Positions 1-8,177 are shown, counted from the first letter of the stretch. The stretch: DNA of 64,000 nt from DASXUX01 sp036504595 (GCA_036504595.1 DASXUX010000014.1:186001-250000); one strand, 5' to 3'. The notes: generated from the letters alone by a model not told the origin. Numbers and translations are program-made.

Positions 1-315
1 GCCCGAAACTTCTCCGGATGGCCGATCATAGCGCAAACACGGGATGCACAGTTGCTTGGCCGCGTCCTGCGCCGTGGCGTGCGCCGCCGTGGCGTACGGA
101 TGCGTGGCATCCACGATCACGCCGGCGCGTTCGTGCCGAGCCAGTTCAATGAGCGCCGCCACATCCAACGGACCGCAGCGTCGTCGAATGCGCGGATGCG
201 TGGGCAGTTCCAGCGGAACCGTCGAAGCCGTGGAAACGAGCACATTGACGCCGCCATCGGCCAGGGCGAGCGCCAGCGGCGCAGTCTCGCTTGTTCCGCC
301 CAACAACAAGATCAT
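1..315 (-). CDS. cbiJ: Precorrin-6A reductase, C-terminus cut by window edge
   Basis: The 105 residues present begin with MILLLGGTSETAPLALALA, the nucleotide-binding start typical of CbiJ/CobK, and contain the family motif DATHPYA near residue 69. The enzyme reduces the precorrin-6A (or cobalt-precorrin-6A) macrocycle with NAD(P)H in the cytoplasm. The ATG overlaps the TGA of cbiC as ATGA, so translation is probably coupled. The gene continues beyond position 1, and further corrin genes are expected there. Which variant of the pathway is used (cobalt inserted early or late) cannot be told from this fragment. Confidence 0.9.
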   Translation of the reverse strand, partial: MILLLGGTSETAPLALALADGGVNVLVSTASTVPLELPTHPRIRRRCGPLDVAALIELARHERAGVIVDATHPYATAAHATAQDAAKQLCIPCLRYDRPSGEVSG

Positions 316-1007
316 GCTCCACACGCTCCATCTTTCGAATCCGCAAGCGACGCGAGTGCGTGAACGACGCTGACGGCCAGTGGACTTCCGCCCCGCCGGC
401 CGGCAAGCGCGATGTACGGCACCGGCAGCGACATCAACTCCTGCTTGCTTTCGACGACATGCACGAAGCCCACCGGCATTCCGACGACAAGCGCCGGCCT
501 CAGATTCTCTTCCAGGATCAGCCGGTTCACTTCCATCAAACCCACCGGCGAGTTCCCAAACAAAACGATGCCGCCGTTCAACCGGGACTGCGCTTTTCGC
601 ACGGAAAAAATCGCGCGCGGCAACCGCGCCACGCGCGCTTCTGCCGCAACATCCTCATCCGCAACGTGGCACACCAGACTGCCGGCATCGTATTTTGGGC
701 AGACCCGGCGCAGCCGCGCAATCGACAGGCCTGCGCGAATCATGTTCGAATCGGAATAAATCGCCGCGCCCCCGCGCAACGCGGCGATGGCCGATGCGAT
801 GGCGTCGGTGGAAAAACGGACTTCCTCCATCAAGCCGAAGTCGGCGGTGGTGTGAATCATGCGCCGCACAACCGCCCACTGCTCCGGCGTGAAGGAGTGC
901 GATGGAGACTCGCGATCGATCGCCGCAAACGAAGCCGCTTCGATCTGCTCGCCGCTCAGCGGATTCTCATACAGCGCGCGCACCAGCGCCCGGCGTGAAC
1001 TGCTCAT
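312..1007 (-). CDS. cbiC: Precorrin-8X methylmutase
   Basis: A 231-residue protein of usual CbiC/CobH length. It moves the C-11 methyl group of precorrin-8X to C-12, giving hydrogenobyrinic or cobyrinic acid. Visible family marks are the catalytic histidine region RRMIHTTADF (His52), GGIVLFGNSP, GMPVGFVHVVESKQ and the C-terminal GRRGGSPLA. The ATG at 1007 was chosen because AGGAGT lies just upstream and it overlaps the cbiA stop as ATGA; a longer open frame reaches back to 1163 but would run deep into cbiA. Its own stop overlaps the cbiJ start. It is the second-to-last visible gene of the riboswitch-controlled cobalamin operon. Confidence 0.93.
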   Translation of the reverse strand: MSSSRRALVRALYENPLSGEQIEAASFAAIDRESPSHSFTPEQWAVVRRMIHTTADFGLMEEVRFSTDAIASAIAALRGGAAIYSDSNMIRAGLSIARLRRVCPKYDAGSLVCHVADEDVAAEARVARLPRAIFSVRKAQSRLNGGIVLFGNSPVGLMEVNRLILEENLRPALVVGMPVGFVHVVESKQELMSLPVPYIALAGRRGGSPLAVSVVHALASLADSKDGACGA

Positions 1008-2395
1008 TTTGCACTCCTGAAACTTGCGACGAGATTGGCGACCGCGTCCGGCCTGCTGGCAAAATGCGCATGGATGTAGCTGGCCAGCGTGCGTCCGCGC
1101 TGGAATCCTTCCGCCACCGGTGCGTCCGAGCGCCGGTAGGCAACAGTGTACGGCGCACGCCACGACGGTTCGCGCGCGTCTTCAACCAGTTCGGAGTAAT
1201 GAAATTCGTGCCCGCGCAGCGTCGCGCCGCGCTTGCCCCACAGACTGTCCTCGCGCAACGTCACCTCTGTGTAGCCGAGCGCCTTGCGCTTTTTGAGCAT
1301 GCGCGTCCAGACCGGCAGCACACCGGCCATCGCGTGGCGCTTTCCATCCAGCGTGTGAATGCCTTGCGAAAGATACATCAGCCCGCCGCACTCCGCATAG
1401 ACGGGATGATCGGCAGCAGCGAACGCGCGAACATCTGCCAGCATGGAGGCATTCGCAGAAAGTTCCGCCGCGTGCTGCTCCGGATACCCGCCGCCGAGGT
1501 ACAGCGCATCCACTTTGGGAAGGTGCGCGTCAGAGATCGGCGAGAAGCGCACGATCTCGCAGCCTGCGGACTCCAGCGCTTCCAGGTTGTCCGGATAGTA
1601 GAAGTGAAAGGCGGCATCGAAGGCGACACCAAGCCTGACCACTCCGGAAGGAGCCCCGGGCGCCCTCGCCCGGGGAACAGCGGGCGTGGGCGCCCGCGGC
1701 TCCTCTTGGGCGCCAGCAAGCCGCGCGATGTCCTCCACAGAGATACCGTTGTCCAATGCGTCGCCGAGCGCCGCAAGAACAGTCGCCGAAAGATTCTCGC
1801 GGTCGGCGGTCACCAACCCCAGGTGCCGGCTCGGTAGTTCGGGAAACGCGCCGCGCTGAATAGCGCCAACTAGCGGCGGAAGATTCGCGGCGCTCAATGA
1901 GTCTCGGAGCCATTGCGCGTGCCGTTCGGAGCCGGCCTGATTGGCGATGACGCCGGCGATGCGAAGCGACGGCTCGAAATCGCAGAACCCTTTCACCGTC
2001 GCCGCGAGACTGCGCGCGGCGCCATGCGCATTTGTGACGAGCAGAATCGGCGCGCTGAGCCATAGCGCGATTTCCGCGGTGCTGCCTTCGTGCGAGCGCG
2101 GGTCGGCGCCGTCAAAAAGGCCCATCACGCCTTCGACAACCGCAATGTCGGCGCCGGCGCTGGCGCGCTCAAAGAGCTCGCGCACGTACTCGCGGTCCGT
2201 CATCCAGCCGTCCAGGTTGTAGCATGGCCGCCCGGAGGCGATGGCCAGATACGACGGGTCCAGAAAATCCGGACCGACTTTGAACGTCTGTACGCGCTTT
2301 CCGCGGCGTGTGAGCGCGTACGTTAGCGCCAGCGTCAGCGATGTTTTCCCTACGCCGCTGCTGGTGCCAGCGATGACGATTCGCGCGCAGCCCAT
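1004..2395 (-). CDS. cbiA: Cobyrinate a,c-diamide synthase
   Basis: A 463-residue, ATP- and glutamine-dependent amidase for the a and c side chains of cobyrinic (or hydrogenobyrinic) acid. The N-terminal half has the P-loop GTSSGVGKTS at residues 10-19. The C-terminal half is a class I glutamine amidotransferase with GGGYPEQ and the nucleophile motif AECGG near residue 335, then GHEFHYSE. The ATG at 2395 follows AGGTGGAG; an in-frame start at 2464 lacks support. Odd: residues about 231-248, in the linker between the two domains, are encoded by a palindromic element (1650-1703) made of two hairpins with GGAGCC/GGCTCC ends, giving a Pro/Arg/Ala-rich insert. Both catalytic domains look intact. 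Confidence 0.93.
   Translation of the reverse strand: MGCARIVIAGTSSGVGKTSLTLALTYALTRRGKRVQTFKVGPDFLDPSYLAIASGRPCYNLDGWMTDREYVRELFERASAGADIAVVEGVMGLFDGADPRSHEGSTAEIALWLSAPILLVTNAHGAARSLAATVKGFCDFEPSLRIAGVIANQAGSERHAQWLRDSLSAANLPPLVGAIQRGAFPELPSRHLGLVTADRENLSATVLAALGDALDNGISVEDIARLAGAQEEPRAPTPAVPRARAPGAPSGVVRLGVAFDAAFHFYYPDNLEALESAGCEIVRFSPISDAHLPKVDALYLGGGYPEQHAAELSANASMLADVRAFAAADHPVYAECGGLMYLSQGIHTLDGKRHAMAGVLPVWTRMLKKRKALGYTEVTLREDSLWGKRGATLRGHEFHYSELVEDAREPSWRAPYTVAYRRSDAPVAEGFQRGRTLASYIHAHFASRPDAVANLVASFRSAK
1650..1703. repeat. Two-hairpin GC-rich palindromic element inside cbiA
   Basis: Outer ends are GGAGCC and GGCTCC. Inside are two adjacent hairpins, CCCCGGGCG with CGCCCGGGG and GCGGGCG with CGCCCGC, each with a short loop. 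The 54 bp is a multiple of three and is read through in frame as a linker between the ATPase and amidotransferase domains of CbiA. The stems differ from the GTGGCAC-ended elements elsewhere in the window, but the layout of two hairpins inside outer ends is the same. Confidence 0.75.
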
Positions 2396-2413
2396 ATCAG
2401 AACTCCACCTCTC

Positions 2414-2464
2414 GTGGCGCAGGCTGTCCAGCCTGCGAAGTGCACGCTCGACAGCCTGCACCAC
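2414..2464. repeat. GTGGCGCAGGC palindromic repeat between cobO and cbiA
   Basis: GTGGCGCAGGCTG begins the element and CAGCCTGCACCAC ends it, with an inner hairpin GCAGGCTG/CAGCCTGC. It fills the short gap between the cobO stop and the cbiA ribosome binding site. A similar core (GGCAGGCTG..CAGCCTGCC) occurs at 46048-46066. Confidence 0.65.
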
Positions 2465-2469
2465 AACTG

Positions 2470-2991
2470 TCAGAACTCCACGCCTTCCTGAGCGGCCCGG
2501 CCGGTCCTATAGCCATGTTTCACGCAGCTCATTTCAGTGACTGTATCGGCCACTTCAACCAGCGCCGGTGTTGCGTATCTGCCGGTCAGCACGATGATCA
2601 TCGTTGGCGGCGCACTTCGCATCAGCGAAAGGACTGCGGACTCTTCCAGCAGACCTTTCGCGACGGCAATGCAAATCTCATCCAGAATCAGCACGTCGCA
2701 TTCCGTCGTCAGTTCGCGCGCGCGCGCCAGCCCGACTTGTGCCGCGCGCTTGTGTTTCTCAAAATGCGAATCGCTCGGCGCAGGCACGAAGCCGCGGCCG
2801 GTCTGGATGATTTGAAGACCGGGAAGATTCCGCGCGGCACTCAACTCGCCCGTGGACGAATTCGATTTGATGAACTGCACCACCGTCACGCGCTTGCCGT
2901 GGCCGCACGCGCGCAACGCCAATCCGAGCGCGGCGGTCGTCTTTCCTTTTCCGTCGCCGGTGAAGAGAAGCACGCGAGCGGACGCGCTCAT
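2470..2991 (-). CDS. cobO: Cob(I)alamin/corrinoid adenosyltransferase (CobA/CobO/BtuR type)
   Basis: A 173-residue P-loop enzyme with GDGKGKTT at residues 12-19 and the Walker B stretch VLILDEI near residue 103. It transfers the adenosyl group of ATP to the reduced corrinoid, forming the Co-C bond. Length and motifs fit the CobA/CobO family rather than PduO or EutT. The ATG overlaps the cbiB stop as ATGA. It lies between cbiB and cbiA in the operon, as is common for this family. Confidence 0.95.
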   Translation of the reverse strand: MSASARVLLFTGDGKGKTTAALGLALRACGHGKRVTVVQFIKSNSSTGELSAARNLPGLQIIQTGRGFVPAPSDSHFEKHKRAAQVGLARARELTTECDVLILDEICIAVAKGLLEESAVLSLMRSAPPTMIIVLTGRYATPALVEVADTVTEMSCVKHGYRTGRAAQEGVEF

Positions 2992-3965
2992 GCTGCGCCT
3001 CCAGTGAAAACAACGCGCAACAGCACGCAGCGAATGCTCACAAACAAGACGAGCGCGAGCACGGCGGTGCCGAGCATCAAGGCGTTGGCTCGCGAAATGT
3101 GATCGGGCGTGAGCGGTACGTTGGGATCGCCGATCAACGGGCCTTCGCTGCGAACGCCTGCGTAGACATTCACGCCGCCCAGTTGCACGTTCAACGCCCC
3201 GGCCACCGCCGCTTCAGACAGGCCGGCGTTCGGGCTTTCGTGTTTGCGGCCGTCGCGCGCAAGAATCCGCAATGACGAGCCACAACCGTATCCGAGCAAC
3301 GCCGCGGCACACGCGATCAGTGGAGCCGTCAGGCGCGCCGGAATAAAGTTGGCCGCGTCGTCGAATCGCGCGGACGCCCACCCGAAGCGCAGATAGCGTT
3401 CGTCCTTGTGGCCGAACATCGAATCGAGGGTGTTGATCGCCTTGTAGGCCAGCGCGCCGGCGGGGCCCGCGAGCACGGCGAAGAACAGCGGCGCGGTCAC
3501 TCCATCAAGCGTGCTTTCGGCAACGCTTTCGACCGTCGCACGCGTGACACCGGCCTCGTCAAGGTTTTCCGTGTCGCGGCCCACGATCATCCCGACGCGC
3601 CGGCGCGCTTCCGGAAGATCGCTGTTGCGCAGCGCGTACAACACCCGGTTGCTGTGGTTGAGCAGATCGCGCGCGGCAAACGCCGTGTACATCAGCAGCG
3701 CAGAAACGATGTCAGGGGCGAGCGGATGCACGCGCGCGGAGAGCGTCACTAGCCCCCACGCCGCTGCTCCCGTACCGCCCACAATTAGCAGCCACGCAAC
3801 AATGCCGGCGAGATAGGGAGACGGAAAGAGTTTGCGGATGGGCGATTCAATCTTGAACGCCGTCCAGCCAATCAGCCGCACTGGATGCGGCAGCCAGCGC
3901 GGATCGCCGAGGAGGAGATCCAGCGCGAATGCTGCGAGCACCTGGTATTCCAGCGGCATGCTCAT
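2988..3965 (-). CDS. cbiB: Adenosylcobinamide-phosphate synthase
   Basis: A 325-residue membrane protein that attaches aminopropanol (or its phosphate) to adenosylcobyric acid. Family marks are the N-terminal LLLGDPRWLPHPVRLIG, several hydrophobic segments, the internal VGRDTENLDEAGVTRA stretch and FGHKDERYLRFGWASARFDD. Two close starts exist (3965 and 3959); 3965 is preferred because AGGAGG lies 10 nt upstream. That ribosome binding site is itself part of a GTAG-hairpin repeat at 3966-4071, so the repeat supplies the translation signal. The stop overlaps the cobO start as ATGA. Confidence 0.93.
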   Translation of the reverse strand: MSMPLEYQVLAAFALDLLLGDPRWLPHPVRLIGWTAFKIESPIRKLFPSPYLAGIVAWLLIVGGTGAAAWGLVTLSARVHPLAPDIVSALLMYTAFAARDLLNHSNRVLYALRNSDLPEARRRVGMIVGRDTENLDEAGVTRATVESVAESTLDGVTAPLFFAVLAGPAGALAYKAINTLDSMFGHKDERYLRFGWASARFDDAANFIPARLTAPLIACAAALLGYGCGSSLRILARDGRKHESPNAGLSEAAVAGALNVQLGGVNVYAGVRSEGPLIGDPNVPLTPDHISRANALMLGTAVLALVLFVSIRCVLLRVVFTGGAA

Positions 3966-4071
3966 GTAGCGCAATCCTCCTGGATTGCGTGCGTAACGCA
4001 ATCCTCATGGATTGCGCACGGTAACATCCGGCGATCCGGAACAACTGCGCAATCCGGGAGGATTGCGTTAC
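3966..4071. repeat. REP-like GCAATCC palindrome cluster between cobQ and cbiB
   Basis: At least three hairpins of the form CGCAATCC-n-GGATTGCG are arranged here, beginning with GTAG at 3966-3969 and ending in GCGTTAC. GTAG followed by a hairpin is the classical signature of REP sequences handled by RAYT transposases. The element provides the TAA stop of the cobD-cobQ gene at one end and the AGGAGG of cbiB at the other. Relatives lie at 37133-37156, 46931-46980 and 57366-57414. Confidence 0.8.
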
Positions 4072-6743
4072 AGTCCCATCAGCCGGTAGATCTCATCCAG
4101 TTTCACGCTGCGCCGAACCACTTCGGCGAGGCGGTCGAACGCCGGTTCCAGATCGTAGCGCGCGCAAACTTTTCCAAGCGCCGGAAGCTGCTTGCGCGTG
4201 CGCAGGCGATCCACGAACCAGCGCCGAAACTCGTCCGCGTCAAACACGCCGTGCAGGTACGTGCCCCACACGCGGCCATCGTCAGAACTGGCGCCGATGA
4301 TCTCACCGTCCTCGCGGCGAACCGCGGGCTGAGCGCGCGCGGTGTCGCTCAACCCGTGGTGAATTTCGTAGCCGCTCACGGGCAGGCCGGAGGGAATGTG
4401 CGTAGCCGTGATGCGCGTGAGCGTTTTCTCGCGAGCCAGCGTGGTCCTCAGCGGCAGCAGTTTCAGTCCCGCCAGTTTTGCGCAACTCGATTCAAGCTGA
4501 TGCGGGTCCGCGATCGATTCGCCCAGCATCTGCAGGCCGCCGCAAATGCCGACGATTTCCGTGCGCCCGTCCGCGTCGAGATGCAGAATGGCGCGCTCCA
4601 GTCCGCCGCAGCGCAGGTGCTCCAAATCGCCGGCGACATTCTTGCTGCCTGGCAGAATGACGGCATCGGGATGGCCAAGATCGCCGGCCTGCCGGACAAT
4701 GCGCACGCGCGCGTCGGGCTCCAGGCGCAACGCGTCGAAGTCCGTGAAGTTGGAAATGTGTGGAAAGTCGATGACCGCGATGTCGATTACCGCTGACGTT
4801 TCGCCGCTCGCATCGTACGCACCAGCCTTGAACGAAACTGAATCCTCCTCGGGCAAACCCAGTTGCTGAATGTACGGCACCACGCCCAGCACCGGGCGGC
4901 CGGTGTGCTGGAGCGTGTAATCCAGCGCGTCCGCAAGCAGCGATTCTTTTCCGCGAAAACGGTTGACGATGAATCCGGCGATCTGCGCCCGCTCCCATTC
5001 GGCGAGCACTTCCATCGTTCCAACAAACGAGGCGAAGACGCCGCCGCGGTCGATATCTCCGACGAGCAGCACGGGCGCCTGCGCGAAACGAGCCATGTTC
5101 ATGTTGACGATGTCGTGCGCTTTCAGGTTCACTTCGCCCGGGCTGCCGGCGCCTTCCAGAACGACGACATCGTTTTCGCTCGCCAGTTCGTCAAAGGCGC
5201 GCCTGGCGTGATGGAAGGCTTCGGCTTTGTAGCGGATGTACGAGGACACGTCCATGTTGCCGACGGGCTGGCCGCAGACGATCACTTGCGAACCCGTATC
5301 GGAATTCGGCTTGAGCAAAATCGGATTCATCCGCACGTCGGGGTCGATGCGGCAGGCCTGTGCCTGGGTGGCTTGAGCGCGGCCCATCTCGCCGCCGTCG
5401 CGCGTGACGAACGAGTTCAGCGACATGTTTTGCGACTTGAACGGCGCAACGCGGTAGCCGTCCTGCAGCAGAATGCGGCAGAACGCCGCGCAAAGGACGC
5501 TTTTGCCCGCATCGGAACTGGTGCCTTGAAACATGATCGTGCGCGCGCGACGGGAAGAAGTGCCGAGTGCTGAGTGCTGAGTGCTGAGTGGCGCTGCGGC
5601 AGCACGACTCTTAGCTCTTGGCTCTTGGCTCTTGGCCGTGGGCTCCGGTGCCGCCGCGAGAACTCGTTGCATCGCTCCAACAAGGCACCCATTTTCTTGC
5701 GCGGTGCGCACGGCCACGCGGAAGAAGCGATCGTCCAGGCCAGTGAAATTGCTGCAGACGCGAATCGCGATGCCTTCGCGCAGCAGGCGGCTGGCGAGCG
5801 TGGGCGCGTCGCTGTCCTTGCGGTCCAAGCGAAGCAGCAGGAAGTTCGCGGCGCTGGGGAAAACGGTCAGCCCCGGCACGTCGCTCAGCGCGCGCTGAAG
5901 TTCCTCGCGGCGCTCGCGAACGAACTGCCGCGTGCGGACCAGGTAGGCTTCATCGCGCATCAGCCGCACGCCGACGGCTTGCGCGATTGCGTTGACCGAC
6001 CACGGCGGCTGCAATTCGCGCACGCGACCGGCGATTTCCGCCGATGCAACTGCGCAGCCGAGGCGCAGGCCCGGAATCGCGAACGATTTCGTCAGCGATA
6101 GAAGCACCACGACGTTCGCCGGGCGCCGCACCGTCAGGCTGTCGAAGCCATCGACGAAATCGGCGAACGCTTCGTCCACAATGAAGATGGCCGCCGGATG
6201 CCGCGCGGCGAGTTCCCGCAAGCGTTCCGTTTCGCACAGTTTCCCCGTGGGATTGTTCGGCTGACCGATAAAGACGAGCGTGCGCGCGGACGCCGAACGC
6301 ACGCAGACGTCCAGCGCAGACAGGTCAAGAGCGAAGCCCGCGCCTTCAGAAAGCGGCAGCGTTGTAACGGAACAGCCGCCCAACCGCGCGGCGCGCGCGT
6401 AGTCGCTGTACGACGGCACGGGAACAATCGCGTGCGCAGCTTTGAGAGCTTGCGGAAGCAGATAAAGGAGCTCCGTCGAGCCATTGCCGATGAGGATTTC
6501 GGCAGGACTCACGCCGTAGCGCTGCGAGGCCGCGGCGAGCAGTTGGCTGCTGGCGGGATCGGGGTAGTGCACCAGCGAACTGACGGTGGAACTGATCACC
6601 GGCCGCAGCCACTCGGGCGGACCGAGCGGATTCAGGTTCGCTGAAAAGTCCAGCAGTCGTTCTTGCGACAAGCCGGCAGCGGCCGCCAGTTCGCGAACAT
6701 TTCCGCCGTGACCCGAAAGAGAAGCGCCGTCTTCCGCTTTCAC
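4068..6743 (-). CDS. cobQ: CobD-CobQ fusion: threonine-phosphate decarboxylase-like domain plus cobyric acid synthase
   Basis: An 891-residue protein. Residues 1-365 are a PLP-dependent fold I enzyme of the HisC/CobD type: GNGSTELL, GQPNNPTGKL, DEAFADF and the lysine in SLTKSF (Lys219). This part likely makes (R)-1-amino-2-propanol phosphate from threonine phosphate. Residues about 404-891 are cobyric acid synthase, with the ATPase start MFQGTSSDAGKS and an amidotransferase-like half with VGICGGLQMLGE and the C-terminal GTYLHGVFD. The GTG at 6743 overlaps the cobT stop as GTGA. Residues about 367-395 between the domains are encoded by two heptamer arrays (TTGGCTC and GAGTGCT) and look like translated repeat, so the fusion may have arisen by repeat expansion removing a stop. 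Both halves feed the same pathway step, joining cobyric acid to its side chain. Confidence 0.92.
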   Translation of the reverse strand: MKAEDGASLSGHGGNVRELAAAAGLSQERLLDFSANLNPLGPPEWLRPVISSTVSSLVHYPDPASSQLLAAASQRYGVSPAEILIGNGSTELLYLLPQALKAAHAIVPVPSYSDYARAARLGGCSVTTLPLSEGAGFALDLSALDVCVRSASARTLVFIGQPNNPTGKLCETERLRELAARHPAAIFIVDEAFADFVDGFDSLTVRRPANVVVLLSLTKSFAIPGLRLGCAVASAEIAGRVRELQPPWSVNAIAQAVGVRLMRDEAYLVRTRQFVRERREELQRALSDVPGLTVFPSAANFLLLRLDRKDSDAPTLASRLLREGIAIRVCSNFTGLDDRFFRVAVRTAQENGCLVGAMQRVLAAAPEPTAKSQEPRAKSRAAAAPLSTQHSALGTSSRRARTIMFQGTSSDAGKSVLCAAFCRILLQDGYRVAPFKSQNMSLNSFVTRDGGEMGRAQATQAQACRIDPDVRMNPILLKPNSDTGSQVIVCGQPVGNMDVSSYIRYKAEAFHHARRAFDELASENDVVVLEGAGSPGEVNLKAHDIVNMNMARFAQAPVLLVGDIDRGGVFASFVGTMEVLAEWERAQIAGFIVNRFRGKESLLADALDYTLQHTGRPVLGVVPYIQQLGLPEEDSVSFKAGAYDASGETSAVIDIAVIDFPHISNFTDFDALRLEPDARVRIVRQAGDLGHPDAVILPGSKNVAGDLEHLRCGGLERAILHLDADGRTEIVGICGGLQMLGESIADPHQLESSCAKLAGLKLLPLRTTLAREKTLTRITATHIPSGLPVSGYEIHHGLSDTARAQPAVRREDGEIIGASSDDGRVWGTYLHGVFDADEFRRWFVDRLRTRKQLPALGKVCARYDLEPAFDRLAEVVRRSVKLDEIYRLMGL
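5560..5645. repeat. Two heptamer tandem arrays in the CobD-CobQ linker
   Basis: At 5560-5591 GAGTGCT is repeated about four times; at 5610-5645 CTCTTGG is repeated about four times with some drift. Both are read in frame in the fused cobD-cobQ gene. The units are unrelated to each other but both are 7 nt long, like the other arrays in this window. Confidence 0.85.
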
Positions 6744-7804
6744 CGTTCGGCTCCCGAGACGGCGGCTTCCTGAAACGTCGCCACTTCGGTGAGAATCCGC
6801 ACGGCGGCTTCGACCAGGTTCATCGCCAGCGCGGCGCCGGTGCCTTCGCCCAAGCGCAGGTCCAGGTCGAGCAGCGGCTGCTTCTTCAGGTGTTCAAGTG
6901 CGATGCGATGGCCCTGCTCCACGCTGCGATGCGCGGCGATCATGTACCCGGCCGACTGCGGGGCGATGGCGTTGGCGATGAGCGCTCCGGCTGTGGAGAT
7001 GAAGCCGTCGATCAGCACCGGCTTGCGCTGAGCGGCGGCGCCAAGGATCAGTCCGGCGATTCCGCCGATCTCGAAGCCGCCCACTTTCGCCAAAACGTCC
7101 AAGCCATCTTTGGGATTGGGGCGATTGGTTTCGATGGCCCGCTGAATCACGTCGATCTTGTGCTGCTTCTGTTCGTCGGTGATGCCGGTGCCTTTGCCGG
7201 TCACCAGAGCGACGGATGCACCCGTCAGCACGGAGACGATGGCGCTGCTGGGTGTGGTGTTGCCGATGCCCATGTCGCCGGTGCCGAAGACGTCGGTGCT
7301 GCCGCCCAGTTCCAGTGCGACTTCGATTCCGGCTTCGACCGCGCGCACGGCTTGCTCACGCGTCATCGCGGGCCCTCGTGCGATGTTCGCTGTGCCCGGC
7401 GCGACCCGCTTGGAGATGATCTTGCCGGACTTGGCCAGCGCGCTGAGATCGCCGGCGACGCCCATATCCACGACGACGACGCGTGCGCCGTTGAGCCGGC
7501 TGAGCGCGTTGATGCCCGCACCACCATGGACGAAGTTGTGGACCATTTGCGGCGTGACTTCTGAAGGGAACTTGCTGACGCCTTCGGCTGTCACGCCATG
7601 ATCGCCAGCCATGGTGACGATTGTCTTGCGCTGCACGGGCGGGCGAACGCTGGCGGTCATCGCCGCGAGTTCCTCGGCCAGATCCATGAGCCGGCCCAGA
7701 GCCCAATGGGGCATCGTCAACTGCTCCAACCGAGCGTGCGCCTGCGCGCGAGCGGCGGGATCGAGCGGCGGAATTCTTGCGATCGTGGCAGACAGTGTTT
7801 GCAT
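6740..7804 (-). CDS. cobT: Nicotinate-nucleotide--dimethylbenzimidazole phosphoribosyltransferase
   Basis: A 354-residue enzyme of normal length that makes alpha-ribazole phosphate, the lower-ligand precursor of cobalamin. Family marks are TIVTMAGDHGVTAEGVS, the glycine-rich GTGDMGIGNTTPSSAI, the cluster GGFEIGGIAGLILGAA and the catalytic RLGEGTGAALA near the C-terminus. The ATG at 7804 follows AGGAG; a longer open frame to 7909 would translate the heptamer array and the terminator hairpin, and is rejected. It is the first gene after the cobalamin riboswitch. Its stop overlaps the start of the cobD-cobQ fusion. Confidence 0.96.
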   Translation of the reverse strand: MQTLSATIARIPPLDPAARAQAHARLEQLTMPHWALGRLMDLAEELAAMTASVRPPVQRKTIVTMAGDHGVTAEGVSKFPSEVTPQMVHNFVHGGAGINALSRLNGARVVVVDMGVAGDLSALAKSGKIISKRVAPGTANIARGPAMTREQAVRAVEAGIEVALELGGSTDVFGTGDMGIGNTTPSSAIVSVLTGASVALVTGKGTGITDEQKQHKIDVIQRAIETNRPNPKDGLDVLAKVGGFEIGGIAGLILGAAAQRKPVLIDGFISTAGALIANAIAPQSAGYMIAAHRSVEQGHRIALEHLKKQPLLDLDLRLGEGTGAALAMNLVEAAVRILTEVATFQEAAVSGAER

Positions 7805-7813
7805 CACGGCTCC

Positions 7814-7882
7814 TTTGATTTTGGATTTTAGATTTTGGATTTTGGATTCGGCTGAATCCGCAATCGGCAATCCGAAATCCGC
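7814..7882. repeat. GATTTTG heptamer array and related repeats in the cobT leader
   Basis: GATTTTG-like 7-nt units run from 7816 to about 7849, followed by related units built on CGGATT and GCAATC up to 7882. The array sits in the transcribed leader between the riboswitch terminator and the cobT ribosome binding site. A short relative (GATTTCG/GATTGCA units) precedes the HEAT lipoprotein gene near 26535-26565. Confidence 0.8.
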
Positions 7883-7883
7883 A

Positions 7884-7920
7884 ATAAAAATTCCCCGGAC
7901 CTGGTTCATCAGATCCGGGG
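7884..7920 (-). terminator. Intrinsic terminator of the cobalamin riboswitch expression platform
   Basis: On the minus strand CCCCGGA (7920-7914) pairs with TCCGGGG (7899-7893) and is followed by AATTTTTATT. The 7-bp GC-rich stem with a U-rich tail lies between the aptamer and cobT, where a premature terminator is expected. It is inferred to close when adenosylcobalamin is bound. Confidence 0.82.
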
Positions 7921-7986
7921 ATGCCGTGTTTCATCCGCCGTACATGATGCCGCTCCCCCACGTCCCGAGGGGTCTAAGCTGACTGG

Positions 7987-8131
7987 CCATGGGCAGGTCT
8001 TCTGACTTCCGGATCGTCCTTCAGCCGCGCCTTCCCGTCATCGCTGACAGTGGCCCTCCATGCGGCTCAAGTCCCCGGTTACAGCGGCGGGACCGTGACG
8101 GAATCGCACCGTCTTCCCTTCGCTCATGGAC
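7987..8131 (-). promoter_or_regulatory. Cobalamin riboswitch
   Basis: Read on the minus strand, the segment contains the landmarks of the cobalamin aptamer in order: GGGAAGACGGTGCGA, CGGTCCCGCCGCTGTAACC, the B12 box GCCACTG, GGGAAGGCGCGGC and GGAAGTCAGAAGACCTGCC. It starts a few bases after a predicted promoter and is followed by an intrinsic terminator and then cobT. Cofactor binding is expected to lower expression of the whole cobalamin operon. Confidence 0.95.
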
Positions 8132-8137
8132 AAGGCG

Positions 8138-8165
8138 CTCATATCGCAAGACGCGATGTTGTCAA
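8138..8165 (-). promoter_or_regulatory. Sigma70-like promoter of the cobalamin operon
   Basis: TTGACA (8165-8160) and TATGAG (8143-8138) are separated by 16 bp. Transcription would begin near 8131, just before the riboswitch aptamer. The -35 is perfect and the -10 is partial. Confidence 0.6.
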
Positions 8166-8177
8166 CGCGATTTGCAG

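Noticed and set aside
312..1163. Longer cbiC starting at 1163
   Set aside because: It would overlap cbiA by about 160 nt; the ATG at 1007 has AGGAGT and the ATGA overlap, and the family N-terminus begins there.
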